Assembly (NCBI GenBank): GCA_902798745.1 | Contig: CADBXM010000019.1 | Coordinates: 1 to 42,149 of the forward strand | Direction: 5' to 3' | Length of the DNA: 42,149 bases | Source of the DNA: an uncultured Eubacteriales bacterium | GTDB taxonomy: Bacteria > Bacillota > Clostridia > Peptostreptococcales > Anaerovoracaceae | Shown: positions 8,403-15,365 of the stretch, piece after piece | How the letters are laid out: each line of letters opens with the position of its first letter | How positions within the stretch are numbered: the stretch's first letter is position 1 | The notes under the pieces: model-generated | Database searches by the model: none | What the model saw: the letters and a program-made list of their open reading frames with translations, nothing else | Told to the model about the DNA's origin: nothing | Program-made: the position numbers and the translations under genes

Positions 8403-9482
8403 TTATTCAGGAAATACTATCGCGACTTTCCCGCATCTGCCGCTTGCCATAAGCGCATATGCCTCGGAAGCCTTTTCCAACGGGAACTCATCGGTTATCA
8501 AATCACCCGGGTGTATGCCCCAGCGGACAAGTCTTTCAACGAGATCCATCATCTTCCATGTCGAGGTGACCCACGATCCGAACACTGTTTTGCTTGGATG
8601 CATCAGGTCGGGACTTGGATTCAGTGATAGAGTATTGCCTTCTCCGACAAAGACTATCTTGCCCCAGTCACGGGTAGCCCTCACGGCTGTCTGACGTCCG
8701 CCGTCGCTGCCAGAGCAGTCCACAGCCTTTTCCACACCTTTGCCTCCCGTAAGGGCAAGGATCTCATCAACGGTCGTCTCAGAAGGCTTTACCACATGAT
8801 CGGCAAGGCCCATCGATTTGGCCATTTCTATCCTGTAGTCGTTCATTTCGACACCGATCAGCTTCTCGGCGCCCATCGCCTTCGCCAGCATGAGTGATGC
8901 GAGGCCTACAGGACCGAGGCCGACTACGAGTACAGCGTCATCCCCGCCTATACCTATCTTTTCAAGCGCCTCATACGCCGTGCCGAATCCACATGCTATT
9001 GAAGCTCCGTCTTTGAATGTGAGTTCATCAGGCAGAGCGACAAGGTCTTTTTCATCACAGAGTATATAAGGTGCCATGCCGCCGTTTCTCTGCCAGCCGT
9101 ATGCCTGGCGCAGAGGACTGGTGCATGCGATCATATATCCCTTTCTGCAGTTGTAACATACGCCGCATCCGGAAATATGATATACGATCGCTCTGTCGCC
9201 TTCCTTGAACATCTTGCATCCCGGGCCTGCCTTGACGATCACGCCGCTCGGCTCATGGCCTGCAACAGTGCCGGGAGCATATCCTTCAGGTCCCTTGCCC
9301 ACATGCTCATGATAGATGGCCCGGATATCCGAACCGCATATGGTGCTTGCTCTTGTTGCAACCAGTACCTGGCCATATCCCGGCTCAGGGACTTCAAACT
9401 CTTTGATCTCAACAGTACTGTTCCCGGGAAGGACAGCGCCTTTCATTCTTTCGGCAACGAATCCTCTCAGTGCTTCGTTCAT
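8403..9482 (-). CDS. Zinc-dependent medium-chain alcohol dehydrogenase
   Basis: 359 residues from the ATG at 9482 with GGAGG upstream; a longer frame to 9512 lacks a better site. The fold is classic MDR. Catalytic zinc ligands lie in STICGSD and in AGHEPSG. The structural zinc lobe is CGVCYNCRKGYMIAC (four Cys). The NAD-binding Rossmann motif is VVGLGPVGLA, followed by GVEMNDYR. The acidic residue after the second strand favours NAD. Such enzymes oxidise alcohols or polyols (iditol- or threonine-dehydrogenase-like); the substrate is not evident. It lies 82 bases after trpB2 on the same strand. A possible TATAAT (minus strand, 9526-9531) lies in the gap, so it may be read from trpB2 or on its own. 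Confidence 0.88.
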   Translation of the reverse strand: MNEALRGFVAERMKGAVLPGNSTVEIKEFEVPEPGYGQVLVATRASTICGSDIRAIYHEHVGKGPEGYAPGTVAGHEPSGVIVKAGPGCKMFKEGDRAIVYHISGCGVCYNCRKGYMIACTSPLRQAYGWQRNGGMAPYILCDEKDLVALPDELTFKDGASIACGFGTAYEALEKIGIGGDDAVLVVGLGPVGLASLMLAKAMGAEKLIGVEMNDYRIEMAKSMGLADHVVKPSETTVDEILALTGGKGVEKAVDCSGSDGGRQTAVRATRDWGKIVFVGEGNTLSLNPSPDLMHPSKTVFGSWVTSTWKMMDLVERLVRWGIHPGDLITDEFPLEKASEAYALMASGRCGKVAIVFPE

Positions 9483-9564
9483 TTCAAGACCTCCACTTTT
9501 TTGCGAAAGCATCTGTATATTTATGATTATACATTTGAAAGCAATGCGCGAAAAGACTTGTTGA

Positions 9565-10932
9565 TCATTCGACCGGCTGTGGCGGTACGAATGCGAGACC
9601 GGCTTCCAGATCTTCGTCTGTAGGGATGTAGTCTGTCATCTTGCCGGCGTTGTATTGCTTATATGCTATAAGGTCGAAGAAGCCCGTGCCCGAAAGGCCG
9701 AATAGTATGTTCTTCGCTTCGCCTGTTTCTTTGCACTTCAGAGCTTCGTCCATGGCTGCTTTTATAGCGTGGCTGCTCTCAGGAGCAGGGAGTATGCCTT
9801 CAGCTTTTGCGAAGATCTCGGCAGCTTCAAATACTTCGGTCTGCTCGTAAGCGACAGCTTCCATCATTCCCTGATCGTACAGTTCAGAAAGAATAGTGCT
9901 CATACCGTGGAATCTGAGTCCGCCTGCATGTATAGGAGAAGGCATGAAGCCGTTTCCGAGTGTGTACATCTTTGCGAGAGGGCACACCTTGCCCGTGTCG
10001 CAGAAATCATAGAGATATTTGCCTCTTGTGAAGCTCGGACAAGACGCCGGCTCAGCCCCTATGATCCTATAGTCTTTCTCTCCTCTGAGTTTTTCGCCCA
10101 TGAACGGAGCGATGAGCCCTCCGAGATTTGATCCGCCTCCTGTGCATCCGATTATTATGTCAGGGGAGACCCCGATCTTTTCAAATGCCTTGTGCGCTTC
10201 GAGACCTATTATGCTCTGGTGCAACAAGACCTGATTGAGAACACTGCCAAGCACATACCTGTAGCCGTCTCTGGTCACAGCGGCTTCGACAGCTTCCGAG
10301 ATAGCGCAACCGAGGCTTCCTCCCGTACCCGGGAATTCCTTAAGGATCTTGCGCCCGACCTCGGTGGTCTCGGAAGGTGAGGCGGTGACTTCCGCGCCGT
10401 AAGTCTTCATCACTTCACGGCGGAAAGGCTTTTGCTCATATGATGTCTTCACCATGAACACCTTGAGGTCGAGACCGAAATGAGCGCATGCCATCGACAA
10501 AGCGGTTCCCCACTGGCCGGCTCCGGTTTCAGTAGTGACTCCTTTGAGGCCCTGCTTCGCCGCGTAATACGCCTGCGCGGCAGCTGAATTCAGCTTGTGG
10601 CTGCCTGACGTGTTGTTTCCCTCGAATTTGAAGTAGATAGCAGCCGGAGTTCCGAGCGCTTTTTCCAGATTGTATGCGCGTACGAGAGGGGAAGGCCTGA
10701 AGGTCTTGTAATACTCTCTTACTTCTTCAGGTATCTCGACAAATGCTGTTTCATCATCGAGTTCCTGTTTTACAAGCTCGGAACAGAAAACGCCTTCCAG
10801 CTCTTCTGCCGTCATAGGCTTTAAAGTGGCCGGGTTGAGCAGAGGGGCAGGTTTCTTGCTCATGTCCGCTCTGAGGTTGTAATAATGCGTAGGGATCTCT
10901 TCTTCTGTAAGATAGGTGCGGTAATTGATCAT
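9565..10932 (-). CDS. trpB2: TrpB2-type tryptophan synthase beta chain
   Basis: 455 residues from the ATG at 10932, with AAAGGAGG upstream. The longer open frame to 11064 runs back through the T-box and is not translated sense. It is a PLP enzyme of fold type II. The PLP lysine is in SGSHKLNSA, the catalytic Glu is in TETGAGQWG (W where TrpB1 has H), and the phosphate loop is GGGSN. The length and the long N-terminus (TEEEIPTHYYNLRADM) mark it as TrpB2 rather than TrpB1. It makes L-tryptophan from serine and indole. No trpA or other trp gene is present, so indole salvage is likely. The Trp-specific T-box in front supports the product assignment. Confidence 0.93.
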   Translation of the reverse strand: MINYRTYLTEEEIPTHYYNLRADMSKKPAPLLNPATLKPMTAEELEGVFCSELVKQELDDETAFVEIPEEVREYYKTFRPSPLVRAYNLEKALGTPAAIYFKFEGNNTSGSHKLNSAAAQAYYAAKQGLKGVTTETGAGQWGTALSMACAHFGLDLKVFMVKTSYEQKPFRREVMKTYGAEVTASPSETTEVGRKILKEFPGTGGSLGCAISEAVEAAVTRDGYRYVLGSVLNQVLLHQSIIGLEAHKAFEKIGVSPDIIIGCTGGGSNLGGLIAPFMGEKLRGEKDYRIIGAEPASCPSFTRGKYLYDFCDTGKVCPLAKMYTLGNGFMPSPIHAGGLRFHGMSTILSELYDQGMMEAVAYEQTEVFEAAEIFAKAEGILPAPESSHAIKAAMDEALKCKETGEAKNILFGLSGTGFFDLIAYKQYNAGKMTDYIPTDEDLEAGLAFVPPQPVE

Positions 10933-10969
10933 GGTGATTATTCCTCCTTTTCCGTGAACCCCGGAACAG

Positions 10970-11011
10970 AAAAAACTCCTGTCCCAGACAAACTTTCGCT
11001 GGGACAGGAGT
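10970..11011 (-). terminator. T-box terminator of the trpB2 leader
   Basis: On the minus strand ACTCCTGTCCCAG pairs perfectly over 13 bp with CTGGGACAGGAGT, followed by a run of T (10975-10970). The CTCCTG at the start of the stem can pair instead with the CAGGAG end of the T-box sequence, which is the expected antiterminator exchange. Confidence 0.93.
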
Positions 11012-11268
11012 ATAGATCTCCTGCGGTGCCACCCGGCTTGACAGGTGTGACCCTGCCCACTCACTGCGTACCAACATACGCGTCATTTGTTAACGAAGTT
11101 TTCTCTCCGTCTCCCATACTCAGAATATCTTTGATCCCTTTCAGGTCGCCCTCATGAGTCCATTCAGCCCCGCCTTTGCATACCGCACTCTCACCATCTG
11201 CGGCTCGCTCATATGTAAGCGTCGCGACCTACTCACTCTCATTCATAGGTTTATCCAGTATTTAATTA
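10970..11268 (-). promoter_or_regulatory. T-box leader, tRNA-Trp specific
   Basis: Read on the minus strand. Stem I begins GAGTGAGTAGGTCGCGACG and includes the distal-loop region GAGCGAGCCGCAGATGGTGA. The specifier segment is GAATGGAC, so the codon at 11162-11160 is UGG, tryptophan. The T-box sequence TGGCACCGCAGG is at 11031-11020. The terminator stem follows at 11011-10975. In this class uncharged tRNA-Trp pairs with the specifier and the T-box sequence and stabilises the antiterminator, so trpB2 is switched on when charged tRNA-Trp is scarce. This element fills most of the 467-base gap between trpB2 and the divergent gene at 11400. Confidence 0.95.
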
Positions 11269-11274
11269 CTCACG

Positions 11275-11303
11275 AATATAGCACCGGTAACAGAAGGTGT
11301 CAA
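11275..11303 (-). promoter_or_regulatory. Promoter of the T-box/trpB2 transcript
   Basis: On the minus strand a perfect -35 TTGACA (11303-11298) is followed by a 17-base spacer and -10 TATATT (11280-11275). Initiation near 11268 would start the RNA just ahead of T-box stem I. Confidence 0.88.
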
Positions 11304-11335
11304 TAATAAAAAATTAATTTTTGTGTTTGCCCATG

Positions 11336-11364
11336 TTTCACGCAAATCGTGTGAGTGGTATAAT
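11336..11364 (+). promoter_or_regulatory. Promoter of the aromatic gene cluster
   Basis: An extended -10 TGGTATAAT (11356-11364) has a weak -35 TTTCAC (11336-11341) at a 17-base spacing. Initiation near 11371 gives a ~30-base leader before the ATG at 11400. It is divergent from the trpB2 promoter, with only about 33 bases between the two -35 boxes, so a regulator binding between them could affect both. Confidence 0.7.
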
Positions 11365-11399
11365 TTACGCCATATAAAGCATTTAAAGCAGGTGAAAAA

Positions 11400-12404
11400 A
11401 TGATAGTAATACTCAAACACGGCGTTACTGACGAAAAGCGCGATCAGCTGATCAACTGGTTCAAGACACAGGGCCTGGGCGTAGATGTATCAAAGGGAGA
11501 ATTCCAAACGATACTTGGCCTGATAGGAGATGTGCTCAGCCTCGATACCGATATGATCGAGAGCCTTGACATAGTGCAGGCGACACGTAGGGTCACAGAG
11601 CCGTTCAAGCGATGCAACCGAAAGTTCCAGCCTGATGACACAGTGATCTCCGTTGCGGGAGCAAGTCTGGGCGGAGGCAATTTCGCATTCATCGCAGGAC
11701 CATCCTCGATCGAGAGCGAAGAGCAGATAGTTCAGGTGGCTGAAGCGGTCAAAGCGGCCGGAGGGGATATTTTTACCGGCGGATCGATAAGCGCCAAGAC
11801 AGCCAGCCATAATCTTCAGAAGAAAAATCTTTTGGAGATAGATCGTCTTAAGCTGGCAAAAAAGGAGACAGGCATGCCTGTTGCAAAGGAACTGATCTCA
11901 GTGGAGGATATCCCAAAGTATGAAGACGTGGATATACTGATCATCGGTGAACGCAATATGTGCAATTATCCTCTCCTCGCAGCCGCGGGAGATACGGACA
12001 AGACCATCATCCTAAAGAGATCTGTTTCCGCGACGCTGGAAGAACTTCTGATGTCCGCCGAGTATATAATGGCAGGCGGCAATAAAAACATCATACTGTG
12101 CGAAAGAGGGCTGCGTACGTTTTCGAGTGAAACAAAAACGACCTTCGACATATCCGCTATCCCGCTGCTGAAGGAGATGTCACATCTTCCTGTTATAGCA
12201 GATGTCAGCCGCAGCACCGGCCTGAACAGACTGGTGAGACCTGTCTCGCTGGCGGCATGCGCGGCGGGAGCTGACGGACTGATGATAGATGTACATAACG
12301 ATCCTTCGGGCGCTGTCAGAAACGGTGGACAGGCCATTTCGACAGAGGCCTTCGGGACACTTGCTAAGGATATTTGCAGATTAAGAGAGGCTTTGGGCAA
12401 ATGA
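11400..12404 (+). CDS. DAHP synthase-like protein lacking all four metal ligands
   Basis: 334 residues, colinear with Thermotoga-type DAHP synthase: an N-terminal ferredoxin-like regulatory domain (1-~70, starting MIVILKHGVT) and a TIM barrel with IAGPSSIES, DILIIGERNM, TIILKRSVSATLEE, ILCERGLRTF and HLPVIADVS. The metal ligands of that family (Cys102, His272, Glu298, Asp309 in T. maritima, from memory) read here Ser102, Arg271, Asp297 and Asn308. The substrate motif KPRTS reads AKTAS (132-136), losing the arginine. Ordinary metal-dependent DAHP synthesis is therefore unlikely, although LKR and CERG are kept. An intact DAHP synthase lies at 18926. The gene overlaps tyrA by ATGA, so it may be a regulatory pseudoenzyme or have a changed reaction. 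Not truncated or frameshifted. Confidence 0.82.
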   Translation: MIVILKHGVTDEKRDQLINWFKTQGLGVDVSKGEFQTILGLIGDVLSLDTDMIESLDIVQATRRVTEPFKRCNRKFQPDDTVISVAGASLGGGNFAFIAGPSSIESEEQIVQVAEAVKAAGGDIFTGGSISAKTASHNLQKKNLLEIDRLKLAKKETGMPVAKELISVEDIPKYEDVDILIIGERNMCNYPLLAAAGDTDKTIILKRSVSATLEELLMSAEYIMAGGNKNIILCERGLRTFSSETKTTFDISAIPLLKEMSHLPVIADVSRSTGLNRLVRPVSLAACAAGADGLMIDVHNDPSGAVRNGGQAISTEAFGTLAKDICRLREALGK

Positions 12405-13228
12405 TCGTAGGTGTGGTAGGACTCGGCCTTATAGGAGGCTCTATAGCAAAGGCTTATCATGCGGCGGGGCATACCGTGTACGCATGGAACAGGACAGCGA
12501 GCACGCTGGGCTTTGCTTTGATAAGCGGCGATGTCGACGCGGAGCTCACAGAGAAAAACGTGTCGGAATGCGATCTCATATTCGTAAGCCTTTATCCTAA
12601 GGCATCGATAGAGTGGGTACGTCAGATGGCCCCGTATTTTGGGGAAAAGCCTCTGGTGATGGATGCCTGCGGAACAAAACGCGATGTATGCAACGCTTGT
12701 TTCAAGCTGGCAGAAGAGTATGGATTCACATTTGTAGGCGGCCATCCTATGGGAGGCACCAAAGACCGTGGATATAAGTATTCCAAGGCAGATATGTTCT
12801 ATGGCTGCCCTATGGTGGTAGTCCCTCCGAGATATGACGATATCGAGTTGTATTCCAGGATCAAAGAGCTGCTCGAGCCGCTCAAGCTGGGTCGCTATTC
12901 CATCACGACCGCAGAAGACCACGACAGCATGATAGCTTTCACGTCTCAGCTGTCACATGTCATAGCCAGCTCCTACATTAAGAGTCCATCAGCCGAGAGA
13001 CAGGGAGGTTTCTCGGGCGGTACTTACAGGGACATGACCCGTGTGGCATATCTGAACGCGCCTATGTGGTCCGAGATATTCATAAGCAACAAGGATCGAC
13101 TTCTGGCAGAGATCGATTCCCTTGTAACCAATATTAACAAGTACAGAGACGCCATCAGCAACGAGGATGTGGACACACTTCGCGAACTTCTTGAAGACGG
13201 ATCGCGCAGAAAAGAAAAACTGGGATAG
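12401..13228 (+). CDS. tyrA: Prephenate dehydrogenase
   Basis: 275 residues from the ATG that overlaps the previous stop (ATGA). The N-terminal Rossmann domain has GLGLIGGS (7-14), and the family signature GGHPMGGTKDRG (113-124) contains the catalytic-region His115. The C-terminal helical domain has TSQLSHVIASSYI and the FSGGTYRDMTRVA motif. There is no C-terminal ACT domain. It oxidatively decarboxylates prephenate to 4-hydroxyphenylpyruvate with NAD(P), the tyrosine branch. It lies upstream of the attenuator, so its transcription is not under that element. Confidence 0.93.
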   Translation: MIVGVVGLGLIGGSIAKAYHAAGHTVYAWNRTASTLGFALISGDVDAELTEKNVSECDLIFVSLYPKASIEWVRQMAPYFGEKPLVMDACGTKRDVCNACFKLAEEYGFTFVGGHPMGGTKDRGYKYSKADMFYGCPMVVVPPRYDDIELYSRIKELLEPLKLGRYSITTAEDHDSMIAFTSQLSHVIASSYIKSPSAERQGGFSGGTYRDMTRVAYLNAPMWSEIFISNKDRLLAEIDSLVTNINKYRDAISNEDVDTLRELLEDGSRRKEKLG

Positions 13229-13255
13229 TCAGACATTCAAAAGTGTTTAGTTTGC

Positions 13256-13284
13256 TTGACTTTACTTGGATATGATGTTAATGT
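13256..13284 (+). promoter_or_regulatory. Possible internal promoter before the leader peptide
   Basis: TTGACT (13256-13261), a 17-base spacer and TAATGT (13279-13284) form a plausible but imperfect promoter. A 12-base near-repeat, TCAGACATTCAA at 13229-13240 and TCAGACATTGAA at 13285-13296, flanks it. If used, the attenuator region would have its own transcript. Confidence 0.4.
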
Positions 13285-13329
13285 TCAGACATTGAATTAT
13301 CAGATGTATCCATCAAATCAGGAGGCATT

Positions 13330-13401
13330 TTGAAAGCATCAAGGACAGTTAAAGAATTTGGATTTAAGGGCTATTACTGGGGCTACTTCAAAGCCTTTTG
13401 A
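13330..13401 (+). CDS. Aromatic-rich leader peptide
   Basis: A 23-residue peptide starting at TTG, four bases after AGGAGG (13320-13325), and ending in TGA at 13399-13401. It contains Phe at 10 and 12, Tyr-Tyr-Trp at 15-17 (YYW), Tyr-Phe at 19-20 and Phe as the last residue: eight aromatics in 23 residues. Such a run next to a strong terminator and ahead of a chorismate mutase gene is the standard architecture of a phe/trp-type attenuation leader. The ribosome-site spacing is short and the start is TTG, so initiation may be weak, but no other in-frame start exists. It is too short for ordinary gene calling. Confidence 0.85.
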   Translation: MKASRTVKEFGFKGYYWGYFKAF

Positions 13402-13473
13402 TTTTACTGTCCTTAGATCATAAGATTTGTATATTCAGATCGGCTGTGTTCTAAAGGACGCAGCCGATTTTTT
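13341..13473 (+). promoter_or_regulatory. Transcription attenuator controlling the chorismate mutase and downstream aro genes
   Basis: Segment 1, AAGGACAGT (13341-13349), lies inside the leader peptide. It pairs perfectly with segment 2, ACTGTCCTT (13406-13414), just after its stop codon. Segment 2 can alternatively pair with segment 3, CTAAAGGAC (13451-13459), through GTCCTT/AAGGAC; segment 3 is part of the terminator stem. A ribosome waiting at the Phe codons 10 or 12 would cover segment 1, free segment 2 to pair with 3 and break the terminator. Finished translation would let 1 pair with 2 and the terminator form. The pairings are read directly; the mechanism is inferred. Confidence 0.8.
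13439..13473 (+). terminator. Attenuator terminator
   Basis: ATCGGCTGTGTTC (13439-13451) pairs with GGACGCAGCCGAT (13456-13468) over 13 bp with two G-T pairs and a TAAA loop, followed by six T (13468-13473). It lies 21 bases before the start of the chorismate mutase gene. Confidence 0.9.
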
Positions 13474-13494
13474 ACAAGCAGTGAGAGGTGTGAA

Positions 13495-14343
13495 ATGGAC
13501 CTGAACGAAGCAAGAGAAAAGATAAACAAAATCGACACAGAGATGGCAAAGCTGTTCGAGCAGAGAATGGAAGCTGTGAGAGAGGTAGCCGAATACAAGA
13601 GCGCCAGAGGGCTTCCTGTCGAAGATCTGGAAAGAGAACAGAGTCTTATCGAGAGCATGTCGGCAAACATCAGCGATGAAGAGGTGAGACCGTTCTATGT
13701 CAGCTTTCTTCAGAACACCATGGATGTAAGCAAGAACTGGCAGCACAGCCTGATAAGCGGGATCAGAGTCGCCTGCGCGGAGGACAAATATTCCGACGGA
13801 ACAAGCGCTGCGGAAAGTATATTCCCAAGCGAGAACATAACAACATACGGATCATTTGAGGAAGCGTACAAAGCCGTAGAGGACGGAGACTGTGAAGTGG
13901 CGGTACTCCCTCTCGAAAACAGCGATAAGGGCGATGTGGGAAAGGTGTACGATCTTCTCTTCGAAGGCAGTCTTCATGTCAACAGTATCAAGGCTGTTGA
14001 GACAGATGGGAGCACCACAAGATACGCGGTCCTTTCCAGAGCTGCAAATGAAGCAGATACCGACAAGGATACCGAGCGCATTCTGGTGATGTTCAGGGTA
14101 AAGGATGAAGTCGGAGGACTGGCCAAGGCCATAAACGTGATAAGCGCGTATGGATACAATATGCACGGACTCAGACCGAGACCGATCAAGGACGTACCAT
14201 GGCACTATTTCTTCTACGTTGAACTCGAGGGCAAAAGCAGCCCTGACAGCGAGGAAAGGATAGTCAGAGGCCTCAGCGCAGCCTGCCTTTCCGTCAAAAT
14301 AGTAGGCCGGCTGACAGATGATTCATTCGGTGCGGGGAGGTAA
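13495..14343 (+). CDS. Chorismate mutase (AroQ) fused to half a prephenate dehydratase lobe and an ACT domain
   Basis: 282 residues. Residues 1-85 are an AroQ chorismate mutase with its apparent catalytic set kept: R7, R24, K35, D44, R47, E48 and Q83. Residues ~91-170 resemble only the first lobe of prephenate dehydratase (FEEAYKAVEDGDCEVAVLPLEN matches the family in position and spacing). The second lobe and the catalytic T-R-F motif are absent. Residues ~190-275 are an ACT domain (VGGLAKAINVISAYGYNMHG) in which the usual E-S-R-P reads L-R-P-R. It should convert chorismate to prephenate, with the ACT part sensing an aromatic amino acid. A separate full dehydratase lies at 19951, so loss of that activity here is tolerable. 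It is directly behind the attenuator, with GAGAGG before the ATG. Confidence 0.88.
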   Translation: MDLNEAREKINKIDTEMAKLFEQRMEAVREVAEYKSARGLPVEDLEREQSLIESMSANISDEEVRPFYVSFLQNTMDVSKNWQHSLISGIRVACAEDKYSDGTSAAESIFPSENITTYGSFEEAYKAVEDGDCEVAVLPLENSDKGDVGKVYDLLFEGSLHVNSIKAVETDGSTTRYAVLSRAANEADTDKDTERILVMFRVKDEVGGLAKAINVISAYGYNMHGLRPRPIKDVPWHYFFYVELEGKSSPDSEERIVRGLSAACLSVKIVGRLTDDSFGAGR

Positions 14344-14346
14344 CTT

Positions 14347-15354
14347 ATGGTACTGAATATATCTCCGGGCGGAAAGAGCTATGATGTGACGGTCGAAAAT
14401 GGCTGTATGGATAGATCTTCGGAACTCCTTGATCTTGGCAGAAAGTGTCTGGTCGTGACTGATGACGGAGTACCGGCAGAATATTCGGAGAAGATCGCTT
14501 CTCAATGCAGTGAGCCTTTTCGGATCACAGTGGCACGGGGCGAAGCTTCCAAGAGCATGGAAATGCTTGAGAGACTTTTGGGCATGATGCTTGAGAACAG
14601 TTTTACAAGAAGCGACTGTGTCGTAGCAGTCGGAGGCGGAATGCCTGGAGATCTAGCCGGATTTGCTGCTGCGTCATACATGAGAGGGATCGATTTCTAT
14701 AATATCCCCACAACTATACTTTCACAGGCAGACAGTTCGATCGGAGGTAAGACCGCGGTCAATCTCGGAGGCGTAAAGAATATAGTAGGAGCTTTCCATC
14801 AGCCTAAAGGCGTGCTGATAGACCCGGATACTTTAGAGACCTTGAGTGAAAGACACAGGGCCGCAGGCATGGCCGAGATAATCAAATCGGGTCTTATAGC
14901 CGATGCCGGGCTTTTCAGCTATATAGAGGAGAAGGGCGCGAAAGACCTCGATATGATGAAGGTCATTGAAGCAGCTCTAAGAGTAAAGAAAAAAGTCGTG
15001 GAGGAAGATGAGCGCGAAAGCGGTATCAGGAGGATACTTAATTTCGGCCATACGATAGGACACGGCATCGAGAGCGTGACAGGCTTGCTCCATGGAGAGT
15101 GCGTAGCAATAGGCATGCTTCCTATGTGTTCGACAGAAGTTAGAGAGCGTCTTATCCCTGTGCTTGAGAGCGCGGGGCTTGGGACATCGGCAGAGTGCGA
15201 TCCTGAAGAAGTATTCGAGGCCGTGATGCACGACAAGAAGATCTCAGGCAGCGTGATAAGGACAGTGTATGTCCCTGAACCGGGAACAGCGGAGATCGTG
15301 GAGATGGAAGCGGAAGAACTCAAAAGCAGGATCAACAGCGTCTGTCATAAATAG
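14347..15354 (+). CDS. aroB: 3-dehydroquinate synthase
   Basis: 335 residues, slightly short of the usual ~355. It turns DAHP into 3-dehydroquinate with NAD and a divalent metal. Motifs are VAVGGGMPGDLAGF (94-106; the family usually has V or I where P100 stands), IPTTILSQADSSIGGKTAVN, AEIIKSGLI (metal Glu) and FGHTIGHGIE with HGE further on (metal histidines). GGGGAGG precedes the ATG, only three bases after the upstream stop, so the two are cotranscribed and probably coupled. This is step two of the shikimate pathway. Confidence 0.95.
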   Translation: MVLNISPGGKSYDVTVENGCMDRSSELLDLGRKCLVVTDDGVPAEYSEKIASQCSEPFRITVARGEASKSMEMLERLLGMMLENSFTRSDCVVAVGGGMPGDLAGFAAASYMRGIDFYNIPTTILSQADSSIGGKTAVNLGGVKNIVGAFHQPKGVLIDPDTLETLSERHRAAGMAEIIKSGLIADAGLFSYIEEKGAKDLDMMKVIEAALRVKKKVVEEDERESGIRRILNFGHTIGHGIESVTGLLHGECVAIGMLPMCSTEVRERLIPVLESAGLGTSAECDPEEVFEAVMHDKKISGSVIRTVYVPEPGTAEIVEMEAEELKSRINSVCHK

Positions 15355-15365
15355 AGGTTTTGAAC

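Noticed and set aside
11966-12922. 318-codon minus-strand open frame across the DAHP synthase-like gene and tyrA
   Set aside because: It spans two real genes in antisense, has no ribosome site and no family pattern.
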